A stretch of 6,380 nucleotides of DNA from an uncultured Eubacteriales bacterium. Lineage in GTDB: Bacteria > Bacillota > Clostridia > Oscillospirales > CAG-272. Shown in pieces: positions 5,707 through 6,380 of the stretch (within the stretch, counting starts at the first letter, position 1; every line of letters starts with the position of its first letter). The DNA lies in contig USGH01000160.1 in assembly GCA_900554225.1 (NCBI GenBank), positions 1-6,380 of the forward strand. Reading direction: 5' to 3'. The position numbers and the translations under genes are program-made. A model generated the notes under the pieces. The model ran no database searches, was not told where the DNA came from, and was given only the letters and a program-made list of their open reading frames with translations.

Positions 5707-6380
5707 TTAAAACAGTCCGGTGATCTTCCCGTTGTCGTCGATGTCGATCCGGTTTGCGGCAGGGACCTTCGGCAGCCCCGGCATGGTCATGATGGAACCG
5801 GTCAGTGCGACAATGAATCCGGCACCGGCAGATACGCGAACCTCACGAACATGGATCCGGAAGCCGCTGGGACGACCGAGCTTGGTCATATCATCGGACA
5901 GCGAATACTGTGTCTTTGCCATGCAGACCGGGAAACGCGCATAGGACGGATCGAGAGCTTCGATTTCCGCAATCGCTTTTTCCGCAGCCGGTTCGTAGTC
6001 CACACCGTCCGCACCGTAGATTTCCCGGGCAATACAGCCGATCTTTTCTTTGATGGAATATTCGTCCGGATAGAGCGGTGCAAAATCGGATGCCTTTTCA
6101 CATGCGGCGACTACCTTTTCCGCAAGCGCAATGCCGCCTTCTCCGCCCTTTGCAAACACCTCGGACAACGCAAATTCCGCGCCGTTTTTCATGCAAATCT
6201 CTTCCACAGCGGCCAGTTCCGCATCGGTATCGCTTTCAAACCGATTGATCGCCACAACAACCGGAACATGATACTTTTGCAGATTGGAGATATGCGCTTC
6301 CAGATTGGCACTGCCCTTTTTCAGTGCGTCCACGTTCTCTTCCTTGAGCTGATCCTTTGCGACACCACCGTTATATTTGA
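5707..6380 (-). CDS. fhs: Formate-tetrahydrofolate ligase, C-terminal part (runs off the window)
   Basis: The visible 223 residues are the C-terminal part of an enzyme of about 556 residues that makes 10-formyltetrahydrofolate from formate, tetrahydrofolate and ATP, a step of one-carbon metabolism and of the Wood-Ljungdahl methyl branch. The first visible residues KYNGGVAKDQLKEENVDALKKG match the family, followed by PVVVAINRFESDTDAEL. The segment ARFPVCMAKTQYSLSDD and the C-terminal stretch VRVSAGAGFIVALTGSIMTMPGLPKVPAA are highly conserved in Fhs. The stop codon is at 5707-5709. The reading frame is open to the edge, so the start lies outside; the GTG near 6333 is an internal codon, not a start. 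There is no sign of damage. Confidence 0.96.
   Translation of the reverse strand, partial: KYNGGVAKDQLKEENVDALKKGSANLEAHISNLQKYHVPVVVAINRFESDTDAELAAVEEICMKNGAEFALSEVFAKGGEGGIALAEKVVAACEKASDFAPLYPDEYSIKEKIGCIAREIYGADGVDYEPAAEKAIAEIEALDPSYARFPVCMAKTQYSLSDDMTKLGRPSGFRIHVREVRVSAGAGFIVALTGSIMTMPGLPKVPAANRIDIDDNGKITGLF

Overview
The window looks like chromosomal housekeeping sequence from an anaerobic Firmicute, probably class Clostridia and possibly a gut Oscillospiraceae or Lachnospiraceae relative. The reasons are strong AGAAAGGA/GGAGG-type ribosome binding sites, sigma-A promoters with TG-extended -10 boxes, formate-tetrahydrofolate ligase, an anaerobic sulfatase-maturase-type radical SAM enzyme, and the tsaE-tsaB pair. 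The genus is not readable from this sequence. I see no mobile element, CRISPR array, tRNA or rRNA.

The left part is on the plus strand. It holds an unrecognised membrane-anchored protein (26-736), an intrinsic terminator (744-777) packed directly against the ribosome binding site of an anSME-type radical SAM/SPASM protein (796-1896), a good promoter (1916-1944), a structured leader, a Gfo/Idh/MocA oxidoreductase (2022-3095) and its terminator. After that come a second promoter with two 14-bp palindromes around it and a cytidylate-kinase-like protein (3280-3906). A bidirectional terminator (3918-3956) closes this half.

The right part is on the minus strand and reads from right to left: the C-terminal part of formate-tetrahydrofolate ligase (fhs, 5707 to the window edge), tsaE (5192-5656), tsaB (4474-5211) and rpiB (4008-4454). 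The last three genes are tightly spaced or overlapping and look like one transcription unit. TsaE and TsaB belong to the t6A tRNA modification machinery, RpiB to the pentose phosphate pathway, and Fhs to one-carbon metabolism.

I do not see an undescribed multi-gene system. The most notable anomaly is in tsaB: both halves are in the same reading frame with family-typical spacing, but a 39-base AT-rich patch replaces a stretch of codons without changing the length and introduces an amber stop at codon 43. Next in interest are a leader in which a hairpin may bridge a distant strong Shine-Dalgarno sequence to the Gfo/Idh start, and a perfect palindrome lying over a -35 box.
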